In this document: one piece after another, positions 42,298 through 49,905 of the stretch
How positions within the stretch are numbered: the stretch's first letter is position 1
How the letters are laid out: each line of letters opens with the position of its first letter
Source of the DNA: Nonomuraea soli
GTDB taxonomy: Bacteria > Actinomycetota > Actinomycetes > Streptosporangiales > Streptosporangiaceae
Assembly: GCF_013761175.1 (NCBI RefSeq)
Contig: NZ_JACDUR010000005.1
Coordinates: 32,873-96,872, forward strand
Reading direction: 5' to 3'
Length of the DNA: 64,000 nucleotides
Notes under the pieces: model-generated
Databases searched by the model: none
Seen by the model: the letters and a program-made list of their open reading frames with translations, nothing else
Told to the model about the DNA's origin: nothing
Made by a program: the position numbers and the translations under genes

Positions 42298-43038
42298 CTA
42301 ACCGCCCAGCTCCGCGATCGTCGCCCTGACCAGCGCGCGCACGACTTCCCCGCAGATCCGCTCGTGCTCGCCGTCGACCGACCCGCCGCCGTCGAGCGCC
42401 GCCCGGTATTCCGCCCGCTCCCGCTCCCCCAGGTACGGCAGAGCGGTCAGCACGCAGATCACCCGGCTCGTCCCGTCGGGCAGCCGGTCGACCGTGACCG
42501 CGTGGGTGCGCAACCAGGTCTCGTCGGCTCCGCCGTACCACCCGCACTTGACCGCGATCTGGCCGGGGAACAGCGCCCGCACCCCGAAATCCTGGCCGGC
42601 CTCGGCCATCCACGTGACGATCGCCTGCGCGTCGCGGTCACCGAACCACCCCGCCGCCGCCAGCGCGCAGTAGGCGGTCACGACCTCGTCGGCGGTCACC
42701 TCCACCGAACCGAAACGCTCCTCCACCGGCGGTGTCCAGCGCACCCCCGTGCGATCGGCGATGCGGCCGAGCACGACCCTGGGTCCGGTGCCCAGCCACA
42801 GGGTCCTGGTGTGGTCGTTGCAGGAGTCGACGACCGCCGGCTGGGCCGCCGTGGCCCAGCCGTCGCCGCGCTCGGCCGTCCAGGCGTAGAGCGGCTTGAG
42901 CAGCGACGCGCAGCGCAGCCTCTGCGACCCCAGCCGGACGGCCACCGACCTCGGGTCGCTGCCGCCGTGGGCCAGCCGCCCGGCGGCCTGCACGCTCGAA
43001 CCCGGCGGCAGCGCGCGCAGAATCGCGTCGAAGCTCAT
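42298..43038 (-). CDS. Cryptic beta-lactamase-fold (penicillin-recognising type) protein
   Basis: A 246-aa cytoplasmic-looking protein without a signal peptide. The three ordered motifs of serine beta-lactamase/PBP folds can be read: SLLK (S45, K48), SCN (72-74) and KCG (164-166), at class A-like order though spacing 1 to 2 is short. Cysteines replace the usual variable positions. The activity is unknown; a missing exporter signal argues against a beta-lactamase. The ATG has TACCGT 8 bases upstream (leaderless type). A second start 63 bases upstream is less likely. Confidence 0.6.
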   Translation of the reverse strand: MSFDAILRALPPGSSVQAAGRLAHGGSDPRSVAVRLGSQRLRCASLLKPLYAWTAERGDGWATAAQPAVVDSCNDHTRTLWLGTGPRVVLGRIADRTGVRWTPPVEERFGSVEVTADEVVTAYCALAAAGWFGDRDAQAIVTWMAEAGQDFGVRALFPGQIAVKCGWYGGADETWLRTHAVTVDRLPDGTSRVICVLTALPYLGERERAEYRAALDGGGSVDGEHERICGEVVRALVRATIAELGG

Positions 43039-43046
43039 GGGTGACC

Positions 43047-43052
43047 ACGGTA
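43047..43052 (-). promoter_or_regulatory. -10 box TACCGT of a leaderless promoter
   Basis: TACCGT is 8 bases before the minus-strand ATG at 43038. Confidence 0.45.
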
Positions 43053-43108
43053 GCGAAAGGCCACGACAGCCTGGTGCATCGCGGAACGAAGTCTGCCGCA
43101 TTGTTGAC

Positions 43109-43114
43109 TACCGT
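43109..43114 (+). promoter_or_regulatory. -10 box TACCGT of a leaderless promoter
   Basis: The same hexamer as in the divergent promoter, here 6 bases before the ATG at 43121. Confidence 0.55.
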
Positions 43115-43120
43115 GCAGCT

Positions 43121-44233
43121 ATGAAGCTCACCTGGAACGAGGTCTGCGCCCGGCGGCTGGCGCGCCACCACCTGACCGACCCCTGCGACCTGCCGATGGC
43201 GGACGTCGTGCGAGACCTGGCGAGCACCCACGCCCAGGTGATGTCGGCCGCCGAGCTCGGCCTCGGGCTACGGGTGCGCGGAGCGACCCGGCAGACCGTC
43301 CGCGACGCGCTGTGGCGTGACCGCACACTGGTCAAGACCTACGGCCCGCGTGGCACCGTGCACCTGCTGCCCGCCGAGGACCTGCCGGTCTGGCTGGGCG
43401 CGCTGGAGGCGGTGCCGAACACGGTCTCATGGCCGCCGATCCTCCGCATGACCCCCGAGCAGGAGAACGCGATCATCGAGGCGATCCGCGACGCGCTCGA
43501 AGACGCCGAGCTGACCATCGACGAGCTCGACGACGAGGTCGTCGGCCGCACCGGTCCCTACGCCGGCGAGCGGGTCATGGACGCCTTCCAGACCAAGTGG
43601 CCCCGCTGGCGGCGCCTCATGCACACCGCCGCGCACCGGGGCGCGCTGAGCTTCGGCGCCGGACGCGGGCGCAAGGTCACCTACACCAGCCCGGGCGCCC
43701 AGGCGGCACCGGCCGGGGAGTCGCTGGAGCAGGTGGCGTTGTGGTACCTCAACGCCTACGGCCCGGCCACGCCCGAGCGGTTCGCCCACTTCATGAACGG
43801 GCCCAGGCCGTGGGCGCGCGAGATCTTCTCCCGACTGGACCTCACCGAGGTCGAGGTGGAGGGCGAGCGCGCCTTCGTGGCGGCGGGCGACACCGGCGTT
43901 CCCGTGGAGCCCGCGCGGGGCGTGCGGCTGCTGCCGTACTTCGACCACTACTCCTACGCCGTCGGCAACTTCCCGCGCGAGCTGCTCTACCCCGGCCCGG
44001 CGTTCGAGCGGGTGCGCGGCAACTTCCAGACCCTCGTCGTCGACGGCGTGGTGGCCGGACTGTGGCACCACAAACGTTCGGGCAAGCGCCTCGACGTCAC
44101 CGTGGAGGCGCTGACGCCGCTGGACCGGCGGCAGCTGGCCGAGCTGGAGGAGCAGGTGCTGCGGGTCGGCGAGATCCTCGAGGCCGCGCCCAGCCTGACC
44201 CTGGGCAGGGTCACGTCGGGCAGTCACGCGTAG
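43121..44233 (+). CDS. Winged-helix DNA-binding domain protein (HTH_42 type)
   Basis: A 370-aa protein of the HTH_42 family that includes YcaQ and AlkZ, DNA glycosylases for interstrand crosslinks. It starts MKLTWNEVCARRLARHHL and contains RDRTLVKTYGPRGTVHLL, the repeated winged-helix cores, and the FDHYSYAVGNFPR segment. Actinobacterial genomes often carry several of these, most with unknown target. The catalytic QxQ or similar residues cannot be confirmed by eye, so glycosylase activity is unproven. TACCGT is 6 bases ahead of the ATG. Confidence 0.88.
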   Translation: MKLTWNEVCARRLARHHLTDPCDLPMADVVRDLASTHAQVMSAAELGLGLRVRGATRQTVRDALWRDRTLVKTYGPRGTVHLLPAEDLPVWLGALEAVPNTVSWPPILRMTPEQENAIIEAIRDALEDAELTIDELDDEVVGRTGPYAGERVMDAFQTKWPRWRRLMHTAAHRGALSFGAGRGRKVTYTSPGAQAAPAGESLEQVALWYLNAYGPATPERFAHFMNGPRPWAREIFSRLDLTEVEVEGERAFVAAGDTGVPVEPARGVRLLPYFDHYSYAVGNFPRELLYPGPAFERVRGNFQTLVVDGVVAGLWHHKRSGKRLDVTVEALTPLDRRQLAELEEQVLRVGEILEAAPSLTLGRVTSGSHA

Positions 44234-44248
44234 GCGCGCGGGTGTCCG

Positions 44249-44698
44249 TCACCGCTGAAGGCTCGCCGCCGTCGCGAACACCATCGGAGGCAGCGCGACC
44301 ACCGCCAGCATCGCCAGAACCCGCCAGATCGGCCTGACCTGCCGCGCGGTGACGAACGCGCCCACCGCCCCGGCCGCCGCGAAGGCCACACTCGTGCCGA
44401 TCAGCTCCACCAGGGGCCTCGGCGAGCCCGGCAGGACCACGCCTGCCGCCCGCACGAGCAGCAGGGCGATCGCCGCCACCACCGCGCTCCAGCCGCCGGG
44501 ACGCACCGCGAAAGCGTCGAGGGCGACCGCCGCCGCGGCCACGAGCGTCACACCCAGCACCACCTGGGCGCCCAGGCTGTACGGCAGGCAGCCGTAGGTC
44601 TCGCATCCGATGGCACTCCAGGTCAACCGGCTGGCCAGCCACCACAACACACCGAAGAGCGCCAGGATGCCCGCCGCCCGCGCCAGCCGTACTCTCAT
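44249..44698 (-). CDS. Small multi-pass membrane protein
   Basis: A 149-aa membrane protein with four predicted transmembrane helices (about 5-24, 43-62, 73-90 and 98-117), a last one near 127-142, and no conserved motif. A pair of cysteines (CETYGC) sits in the first outer loop and could form a disulfide. Its ATG overlaps the stop of the TPR gene by 4 bases, so it is translated with it. The function is not recognised. Confidence 0.75.
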   Translation of the reverse strand: MRVRLARAAGILALFGVLWWLASRLTWSAIGCETYGCLPYSLGAQVVLGVTLVAAAAVALDAFAVRPGGWSAVVAAIALLLVRAAGVVLPGSPRPLVELIGTSVAFAAAGAVGAFVTARQVRPIWRVLAMLAVVALPPMVFATAASLQR

Positions 44699-46356
44699 CC
44701 CCCCATCATGGCGCGCAACGCGACGTCGCGGTTCTGGAGGAAGGCGGGCCTGGGGTCGAGTTCGATCGCCCGGTCGAGGTCGGCCACCGCTCCGGCGTGG
44801 TCTCCCTGCTCGTAGCGGAGTATCGCCCGGTTCGCCCAGGCCTCCGCGAGCCGCGGCGCGGCCTCGATCGCCTGGTCGAAGGCGGCCTGGGCGGCGGCGA
44901 AGTCGCCCGCGGCGGTCTCCACCTGCCCCAGGACCGCCAGCAGGTGCGGATCGCCCGGAGCCGCGGCCAGCCCGGCGACCACGGTCTCGCGGGCCTCCTC
45001 GTCGCGTTCGAGCCCGGCCAGCAGGCCGGCCAGGTTGACGTAGGCGTCGGTGTAGCCGGGGTCGAGCTCGATGACATGGGCCAGGTCCGCGAGGGCCGGC
45101 TCGAGGTCGTCCAGCGCGATCCGCGCCTCGGCGCGGTTGTAGTAGGCCTCGGGAAGCGGCGGGCTCAACCGGAGCGCGCTCTCGTAGTCGGCCAGCGCCT
45201 CCTCGGGACGGCCGAGCTTCAGCCACAGGTTGCCGCGGTCGACGTAGTGGTCGGGGAAGGCGGGGTCGACGGCGATGGCGGCGCCGTAGTCGTCGAGCGC
45301 CTCCTTGGTGTGCCCCCGCGCCGCCAGGAGCTGGGCGCGGTTGGCCAGCAGCACCATGCGGTGCACGGGGTGGCGGCCGCTGAGCGTGGCCGCCAGGTCG
45401 AGGGCGGAGTTGACAAGGTCGAGCGCTCTGTCGAGGTGTCCTTCGCGGAACTCGACCAGCGCCAGGCCGTTGCGGTCGAAGCCGAGCTTGAAGGCCCGCT
45501 CGGCGGGGTCGGGCAGCAGGGTGGACACGGCGATCGCCTCGTTCAGCCAGCCTCTGGCCCTGCCCAGGTCTCTGCGCCGGGGATCGGGGTCGCGCGCGTC
45601 GAGCATCGCCAGGCCGTACGCGCTCGCGGCGTGCATCGCCGGGTCCTGGCTGGTGCGGCGCACCCGCTCCCACAGGTCGGCGGCCCGCTCGCGGTGTCCG
45701 AGCCCGCCGAGCGCGGTCGCGGTGCGCTGGGCGAGGTTCCACCACGTGCGGCTGCCGGGCTCGGACCTGGCCAGCCCGCGCTCGCCCAGTTCGGCCACGG
45801 CGTGCAGGAAACCCTCCCTGGTGCAGTGGTCGACCGCCTGCCACAACTCTGCGGCGGAGCGCGGGTCGTGAGGCGCGGGCGGGCCCTGCGTCCAGACGTG
45901 TACGGCCAGCGTCTCGGGCGGCAGGCGCCGGGCCAGGACGGCGAGCAGTTCGGTGTCGGTGGGGTCGGCCTCGGCGGCGTTGCAGACGGCCAGCACGGAA
46001 CCGGGCGTCACGGTGGCGCGCACGAATTCGGTCAGGCCGTTGGCGAGCCGGAGGGTGCGGCGGGGCGCGGGCACGAGGATGCGCTCGTCGTCGGGCAGTT
46101 CGGCATCGATGGTCTGCCGGATCGCGGGTACCCGGTCACGCAGGCCGGGCGCTGCCGCGCGGATCTCGATGTCGTGGCGCGCCACCAGCTCCGGGGAACG
46201 TTCCAATGCCCGTGGGACCAGGTGATCCAGCAGCGCCGATGCGACGGTGTAGGGGCCGCGCAGCGCCCGGTGCCCGTCGATCGGCGGCAGGAGCAGGGGA
46301 AGCGGTTCCCAACGAGCAGGTGGCGCGCCCTCGACCCACTGATGCTGTTCGGTCAC
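44695..46356 (-). CDS. TPR-repeat protein with conserved N-terminal domain
   Basis: About 553 aa. Residues 1-150 contain LRGPYTVASALLDHLVPRAL, DIEIRAAAPGLRDRVPAIR and RTLRLANGLTEFVRATVTPG, an actinobacterial domain of P-loop look but without a Walker A. The rest is a series of about ten TPRs, for example NRAILRYEQGDHAGAVADLD. Such proteins act as scaffolds or peptide-binding partners. GTG at 46356 gives the domain's natural start; an upstream GTG at 46443 is possible. The gene is coupled to the small membrane protein and is read from a near-consensus promoter. Confidence 0.82.
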   Translation of the reverse strand: MTEQHQWVEGAPPARWEPLPLLLPPIDGHRALRGPYTVASALLDHLVPRALERSPELVARHDIEIRAAAPGLRDRVPAIRQTIDAELPDDERILVPAPRRTLRLANGLTEFVRATVTPGSVLAVCNAAEADPTDTELLAVLARRLPPETLAVHVWTQGPPAPHDPRSAAELWQAVDHCTREGFLHAVAELGERGLARSEPGSRTWWNLAQRTATALGGLGHRERAADLWERVRRTSQDPAMHAASAYGLAMLDARDPDPRRRDLGRARGWLNEAIAVSTLLPDPAERAFKLGFDRNGLALVEFREGHLDRALDLVNSALDLAATLSGRHPVHRMVLLANRAQLLAARGHTKEALDDYGAAIAVDPAFPDHYVDRGNLWLKLGRPEEALADYESALRLSPPLPEAYYNRAEARIALDDLEPALADLAHVIELDPGYTDAYVNLAGLLAGLERDEEARETVVAGLAAAPGDPHLLAVLGQVETAAGDFAAAQAAFDQAIEAAPRLAEAWANRAILRYEQGDHAGAVADLDRAIELDPRPAFLQNRDVALRAMMGG

Positions 46357-46460
46357 CCCTTGTGGATGACGCTGGCGGTTCCGGTGAGTTTCGCGGTTCC
46401 GGGTTTGCGGACGAGGATTCTCTTCATCCCGCACCTCTCGCACTTGTGGCTGAGACCTCC

Positions 46461-46488
46461 ATTATTCGGACATTTCTACGAATATCAA
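46461..46488 (-). promoter_or_regulatory. Near-consensus sigma70-type promoter of the TPR operon
   Basis: On the minus strand TTGATA (-35, 46488-46483), a 16-base spacer and AATAAT (-10, 46466-46461): five of six matches in each box, in an AT-rich island. The start of transcription would be near 46453, giving a leader of about 97 bases. Confidence 0.6.
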
Positions 46489-46557
46489 GATCCATGCGAA
46501 ACAAGTCCGATAGAGGTAGCGAAAAACCCGAAAGCTTGAGGAGCCGATATCCGTGAC

Positions 46558-47862
46558 TCAGGAGGTGGGAGGCCACACGAAGGACAGTGACCTGTTCGCC
46601 TGCGCCTGCCGCGAGACCTGGCAGAGACACCTGCCGACCAGGGTTACGGACCGGCAGCAATCCGGGGTGTCGGGATGCTGGGCACGCACCACGGACGAGG
46701 CACGGGCGATCAGCCGGTCGAGGCTGGGCTCCTGGCCGCTCACGCAGTTGAGCACCTGCCACGGGCAGCCCTCGACGTTCGCGCAGGCCACCAGGGTGTG
46801 GGAGTGGGCCGGCTCGGGCTCGCCCAGGCGGATCGGATCTTCGCGCCGGCGCCGCAGCTCGGCCAGGACGGCACGGGCACGCAGCGCCGAGGCCAGCAGG
46901 TTGGGATCGAGCCCCTTGCCCTGCGATGGCGGCGGTTGCGGGCCTATGGGACGGCGGTAGCCGGGTGGACGTGGCGGTTCCTGCTTGGCGGAGATGGCCA
47001 GCACCATCGCGGCGGCGGTGAGACCGCCTCCCAGCAGCAGCGGGCCGTCGACGTGCTCGCCGAACCACAGCACCGAGATGGCCGCCACCCACAACGGCTG
47101 CGACGACATCAGTATCGCGGCGGGCACCGCGGGAACGTGGCGCTGGCCGTACGACCTGGCCAGGAAGCCGAGCGCGCACGAGACGACGGACAGGTGGGCC
47201 AGGATCAGCCAGTCGCCCGGCCGGTCGGGCGTCTGGATGCCGTCGGGCAGGGCCAGGGCGCCGCTCAGCAGGCCGATGACGGCGAGCTGGATGACGCTGA
47301 CGGCGTAGGCGTTGAAGCCCTGCCGCTTCTTGACCGACATGCGCCCCAGGACCAGGGTGTGGGCGGCGTAGAGGATCGCGGCCGCGATCGTCGCGCCCAG
47401 GGCGACCGGGTAGAGCTTGCCGCTCTCGGCACCGATCAGGGTGAAGCTGGTCAGGCCCGCGAGAGCCAGCGCCACGGCCAGCCAGATGCGGCGCGAGACC
47501 TGCACCTTGAAGAGGATCATGCCGAGCAGCGGCGTGAAGATCACGTTGCACCCGACGGCGAAACCGGACACCGAGGAGGACAGTCCGTGCAGGCCCCACG
47601 CCTGCGCGTTCTGCCCCACCCCGAACATGAGCCCCAGCAGTGCCCCCTGGATCCAGGTGCTCCGCGAAAGCCCCCGCAGACTGCTCGGCCGGATCAGGAA
47701 GAGGGTGAGCGCCGCGATGAGGTAACGCTCGGCCAGCAGATCCTGAAAAGGTAAGCGGTCGATGAGATCGTCCATCAGCGGGAAGGCCGACCCCCAGGCG
47801 GCGCTGACGAACAACAGAAGGACAGCTCCCGTGGAGGGTCTGGGAGCGGGCACGACTGCCAT
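46558..47862 (-). CDS. EamA/DMT-family transporter with a cysteine-rich C-terminal tail
   Basis: A 434-aa membrane protein. Ten transmembrane helices of the drug/metabolite exporter fold fill residues 10-300, with the two EamA repeats starting at VLLLFVSAAWGSAFPL and ALGATIAAAILYAAHT. The remaining 130 residues are a soluble cytosolic tail with about seven cysteines (NVEGCPWQVLNC, CCRSVTLVGRCLC), which ordinary family members lack. The substrate is unknown. ATG at 47862 starts the first helix; no ribosome site is visible, so the start is not certain. Confidence 0.85.
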   Translation of the reverse strand: MAVVPAPRPSTGAVLLLFVSAAWGSAFPLMDDLIDRLPFQDLLAERYLIAALTLFLIRPSSLRGLSRSTWIQGALLGLMFGVGQNAQAWGLHGLSSSVSGFAVGCNVIFTPLLGMILFKVQVSRRIWLAVALALAGLTSFTLIGAESGKLYPVALGATIAAAILYAAHTLVLGRMSVKKRQGFNAYAVSVIQLAVIGLLSGALALPDGIQTPDRPGDWLILAHLSVVSCALGFLARSYGQRHVPAVPAAILMSSQPLWVAAISVLWFGEHVDGPLLLGGGLTAAAMVLAISAKQEPPRPPGYRRPIGPQPPPSQGKGLDPNLLASALRARAVLAELRRRREDPIRLGEPEPAHSHTLVACANVEGCPWQVLNCVSGQEPSLDRLIARASSVVRAQHPDTPDCCRSVTLVGRCLCQVSRQAQANRSLSFVWPPTS

Positions 47863-48004
47863 GGGGAAAGCATTGCACTCACAATTCGCAGCCGACGCTT
47901 CACTACCTGCAGTGCGGAAGGATCCTCTACCACTCAGAGTGAAGGGCCTCACTCAGAGGAAACGCTTAGCCCTCCCACCGCCTTCGCGCGCCCGCCGATT
48001 TTGG

Positions 48005-48520
48005 TCATGCCCCCACGGTTCCATCCACTCTTTCGCGCAAAAGGTCAGCATGTCCGTTATGGCGTGCATATTCACCAATCAGGTGAATGTAAATGAACCT
48101 CAGTGAGGCGGCGTTCTCCCCCGCCTGGAAGGTGTCGTCGAGATCGGCGCCGGCGACCGCCGCGTCGCACACCCGCCACTCCTCGAGCAACCCCGCGTAG
48201 TCGGCCTCGGCGCGGTCCGGGTCGGTCCCCTGGTAGTCGGCGTCCCAGTTGTCGTCCTGCTTGTGGGCGAACGGGATGTCCTCGCCCAGGAACCGGCGCC
48301 TGAACCAGATGCGTTCCACATCGGTCAGGTGGCGCAGCAGCCCGAGGAGCGACATCCCCGACGGCGGCACCGAGCGCTCGGCCAGTTGCTTGCCCGTCAG
48401 CCCCGAGCACTTGTGGAGCAGGGTGGCGCGGTGCCAGTCGAGCAGCCCTTGCAGCAGCTCACGCTCGGGCGCGGCCAGGGAGCCTTGGGGACGGGTGACT
48501 TCGGGTGCGGTCCAGGTCAT
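48005..48520 (-). CDS. DinB-family protein
   Basis: A 171-aa four-helix metal-binding protein of the DinB/DUF664 group. It has WHRATLLHKCSGLTGKQL, SLLGLLRHLTDVERIWFRRR with its first metal histidine, and IHLIGEYARHNGHADLLRE, the second histidine pair. Members are mycothiol S-transferases or unassigned enzymes. ATG at 48520 faces the inositol-phosphate synthase gene only 16 bases away, so the promoters must overlap. Confidence 0.9.
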   Translation of the reverse strand: MTWTAPEVTRPQGSLAAPERELLQGLLDWHRATLLHKCSGLTGKQLAERSVPPSGMSLLGLLRHLTDVERIWFRRRFLGEDIPFAHKQDDNWDADYQGTDPDRAEADYAGLLEEWRVCDAAVAGADLDDTFQAGENAASLRFIYIHLIGEYARHNGHADLLRERVDGTVGA

Positions 48521-48522
48521 CC

Positions 48523-48528
48523 TAGGAT
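48523..48528 (+). promoter_or_regulatory. -10 box TAGGAT of a leaderless promoter
   Basis: TAGGAT is 8 bases before the ATG at 48537, in the 16-base gap between two divergent genes. Confidence 0.5.
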
Positions 48529-48536
48529 TTTCCCTC

Positions 48537-49451
48537 ATGGTGACGAACGTGGGCATCGCGGGCATCGGTAACTGCGCCTCCTCCCTGGTGCAGGGCGTCT
48601 TCCACCACGAGGTCGGAGACGTGCGCTTCACCTCGGCCTTCGACGTGCACGCGGGCAAGGTCGGGCGGGACCTGGCCGAGGCGATCTGGGTGCCGCCGAA
48701 CAACGCGCGGCGGTTCCGGGAGGTGCCCGCGCTCGGCGTCGAGGTGAGCGCCGGGCCGCTGGCCGACGGGCTGGGAGCCGGATCGGCCGCCCACGTGCCG
48801 GTGCGCGAGGACACGCTGGAGGCCGTCGTGGAGCGGCTGCGCGGCACCGGCACCGGGGTCCTGGTCAACTTCCTGCCCTCGGGCAGCCAGCACGGCGCGG
48901 AGCTCTACGCGCAGGCCGCCCTGCGGGCCGGGTGTGCCTACGTCAACTGCATGCCCGCCGTCATCGCCCGCTCCCCCTCGTGGGCGCGACGGTTCTCCGA
49001 CGCGGGCCTGCCGCTCATCGGCGACGACCTGAAGAGCTCCTTCGGCGCCACGCTCGTCCAGCGGGCGCTGGTCGACGCGCTGTCCGCCAACGGGGTACGG
49101 CTCGGCGACAGCTACCAGCTGCTGGCCGGCGGCAACATGGACTTCCTCAACCTGGAGGACCCCGCACGCATGGCCGGCAAGAAGGACTCCAAGGCCGCCG
49201 GAGCGGGCGCCAAGACCCACGTGGGCGCCTCCTACGTGCCGTTCCTGGAGGACAGGAAGGTGGCCTTCATCCGGCTGGAGGGCGAGGCCTTCGGGGGCAG
49301 CCCCGTGGAGATCGAGCTGAAGATGGTCGTGGAGGACTCGCCGAGCGCGGCGGGGAACGTGCTGGAAGCCGTACGGCTCGCCGGAGCGGCCATGGCCGAG
49401 GGACGGGGAGGGCCGATGGGCGCTCACCTCATGAAGGCACCGGCGCCCTGA
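48537..49451 (+). CDS. Inositol-3-phosphate synthase family protein (short form)
   Basis: A 304-aa homologue of myo-inositol-1-phosphate synthase, which makes the inositol for mycothiol and phosphatidylinositol from glucose 6-phosphate using NAD. It has NVGIAGIGNCASSLVQG, the NAD loop, then NCMPAVIARSPSW and the active-site GDDLKSSFGATL, with NMDFLNLEDPARM and the KSK-like end. Actinobacterial enzymes are about 360 aa; here the early insert and several blocks are shortened. It may be a second copy with changed activity. It overlaps the convergent GNAT gene by 23 bases. Confidence 0.85.
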   Translation: MVTNVGIAGIGNCASSLVQGVFHHEVGDVRFTSAFDVHAGKVGRDLAEAIWVPPNNARRFREVPALGVEVSAGPLADGLGAGSAAHVPVREDTLEAVVERLRGTGTGVLVNFLPSGSQHGAELYAQAALRAGCAYVNCMPAVIARSPSWARRFSDAGLPLIGDDLKSSFGATLVQRALVDALSANGVRLGDSYQLLAGGNMDFLNLEDPARMAGKKDSKAAGAGAKTHVGASYVPFLEDRKVAFIRLEGEAFGGSPVEIELKMVVEDSPSAAGNVLEAVRLAGAAMAEGRGGPMGAHLMKAPAP

Positions 49452-49905
49452 GCCGCTTCTCGCCATAGATCACGACCAGGTCGCCCACCTGGCGCCGCTC
49501 GATCTCCCGCCACCCGCTCCGCTCGTACAGCGTGAGCGCGGCATGCTGGTTGAGCGTGGTGTCGCCCCGGACACTGTGGAAGCCGAGTTCGACCGCCCTG
49601 CTCTCCAGCGCCAGCAACATCGCCGAGCCCAGGCCGCGGCGCTGGAACTCCGGGTGCACCCGTAGCCGGCACAACTCGGCCACACCCGGATCGACCGGTT
49701 TCAGGCCGCCCATGGCGACCACCCGTTTGTCGAGCTCTCCGACCAGGAAGTCACCGCCGGCGGCGATGTAGATCCGGTGGATGAGCGGGAAGTCGTCGTC
49801 GTAGTAGACGCCGTCCCCCGGGAAGAGCCCGACCTCCGCCAGGCAGACCTGGTGCAGAGCGAGAATCGTGTCGAGATCGGACCAGCGATAACGCCGGATC
49901 TTCAT
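49429..49905 (-). CDS. GNAT-family N-acetyltransferase
   Basis: A 158-aa acetyltransferase. The core reads LCRLRVHPEFQRRGLGSAML followed by LNQHAALTLYERSGWRE, the full acetyl-CoA pocket. Substrate is unknown. ATG overlaps the stop of the XRE-TPR regulator gene by 4 bases, so it is translated with the regulator and is probably the function that the regulator controls. The C-terminus overlaps the inositol-phosphate synthase gene on the other strand. Confidence 0.93.
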   Translation of the reverse strand: MKIRRYRWSDLDTILALHQVCLAEVGLFPGDGVYYDDDFPLIHRIYIAAGGDFLVGELDKRVVAMGGLKPVDPGVAELCRLRVHPEFQRRGLGSAMLLALESRAVELGFHSVRGDTTLNQHAALTLYERSGWREIERRQVGDLVVIYGEKRLRAPVPS

